Assembly: GCA_002410925.1 (NCBI GenBank)
Contig: DHPR01000033.1
Location: 62,001 to 126,000, forward strand
Source of the DNA: UBA5359 sp002410925 [NCBI: bacterium UBP13_UBA5359]
Lineage (GTDB): Bacteria > UBP13 > UBA5359
DNA length: 64,000 nt
Direction: 5' to 3'
Part shown: one piece after another, positions 63,904 through 64,000 of the stretch
Numbering within the stretch: the first letter of the stretch is position 1
Layout of the letters: the number at the start of each line of letters is the position of its first letter
The notes under the pieces: model-generated
Told to the model about the DNA's origin: nothing
Database searches by the model: none
What the model saw: the letters and a program-made list of their open reading frames with translations, nothing else
Program-made: the position numbers and the translations under genes

Positions 63904-64000
63904 GGGATATAGGGATCAACGCAGACGGCAGAAGGCGTAGCAGCATCACCAGTGGCGGAATAACAACAGAGTATATCTATGACGGCACCAGGATAGTAGC
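63904..64000 (+). pseudogene. RHS/YD-repeat fragment (continues beyond window)
   Basis: From about 63912 the third frame reads NADGRRRSSITSGG, then TTEYIYDGTRIV, a clear YD (RHS) repeat unit. No start codon, signal sequence or ribosome site lies between the transporter stop and the repeat, so the gene seems to begin in mid-repeat. It may be a displaced or decayed copy of an rhs/tox gene, or a distal cassette. RHS proteins are large secreted or wrapped-toxin shells. Only the start is seen, so its state cannot be judged. Confidence 0.6.

Noticed and set aside
1-64000. CRISPR arrays, insertion sequences, prophage or integrase genes
   Set aside because: No regularly spaced repeats, transposase or integrase motifs, or terminal inverted repeats were seen on reading the window.

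Overview
The window is a dense, mostly co-oriented (+ strand) block of chromosomal housekeeping genes with a few accessory islands. GC content looks intermediate (roughly 45-50 %, judged by eye). Several features point to a diderm, envelope-building bacterium: an OmpH/Skp-like periplasmic chaperone, a MacA/MacB-type export system, an O-antigen-ligase-like protein and many signal-peptide proteins. The CD1247-like zinc-ribbon protein, the Firmicutes-style 6S RNA and the frequent GTG/TTG starts with strong Shine-Dalgarno sites point towards the Terrabacteria side. An Armatimonadota-like or deep Firmicutes-like lineage would fit, but this is inference; no rRNA is present to decide it.

Layout. 1-4264: lower glycolysis (3' end of gap, then pgk, tpiA, gpmI). 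4261-4652: two doubtful micro-ORFs and tRNA-Ser(GCT) with its own promoter and terminator. 4714-8759: an alkaline-phosphatase-superfamily enzyme and an M16C metallopeptidase. 8756-11019: a convergent XRE/S24-like regulator and small accessory proteins (SPW membrane protein, YHS protein, two unknowns). 11146-14520: cell-surface glycan genes (GT2, O-antigen-ligase/TPR fusion) and a BON-like protein. 14553-19659: aroQ, an M24 peptidase, efp, a zinc-ribbon protein, accB, a pseudopilin, accC and nusB. 19722-24980: a GT39-like glycosyltransferase and isoprenoid genes (ispA, dxs), then tlyA. 25061-27447: exported unknowns, a bifunctional-nuclease-like protein and an OmpH-like protein. 27638-30932: a P-type Ca2+ ATPase and a metallo-hydrolase. 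31020-34233: tRNA-Ala(CGC) (minus strand), hisS and aspS. 34246-38141: an exported pair, one PA14-like and one zinc-dependent phospholipase-C-like. 38230-41362: a MacA-MacB-type tripartite exporter. 41427-43756: an AAC(3)-family acetyltransferase, 6S RNA and rarA. 43994-51187: lon, valS, folC and a SPOR-domain protein. 51315-54175: a UroD/MtaA-family protein and an ArsR-permease-thioredoxin operon. 54319-56190: a PAS-GAF-PAS-ATPase sensor. 56315-63903: miaB-mutS-mutL-miaA and an AEC transporter. 63904-64000: an RHS/YD-repeat fragment running off the window.

Many genes overlap by 1-30 bases or sit within 20 bases of each other, so long operons are likely: aroQ to nusB, ispA-dxs-tlyA, MacA-ATPase-permease, valS-folC-SPOR and miaB-mutS-mutL-miaA. 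Independent promoters with near-consensus -35/-10 boxes and 16-17 bp spacers can be read for both tRNAs, 6S RNA, lon, the ArsR operon and the small minus-strand gene at 10426-10686.

Nothing here is clearly a new defence or mobile system, and no CRISPR array, insertion sequence or prophage was seen. The items most worth follow-up are: a near-identical N-terminal leader cassette on gpmI and valS; an anchored phospholipase-C-like protein beside a PA14-like exported protein; an S24-type regulator lacking all autocleavage residues, with a cluster of ATGATAA boxes upstream; a pseudopilin lodged between accB and accC; and an arsenic-type operon whose thioredoxin carries a cysteine tail.
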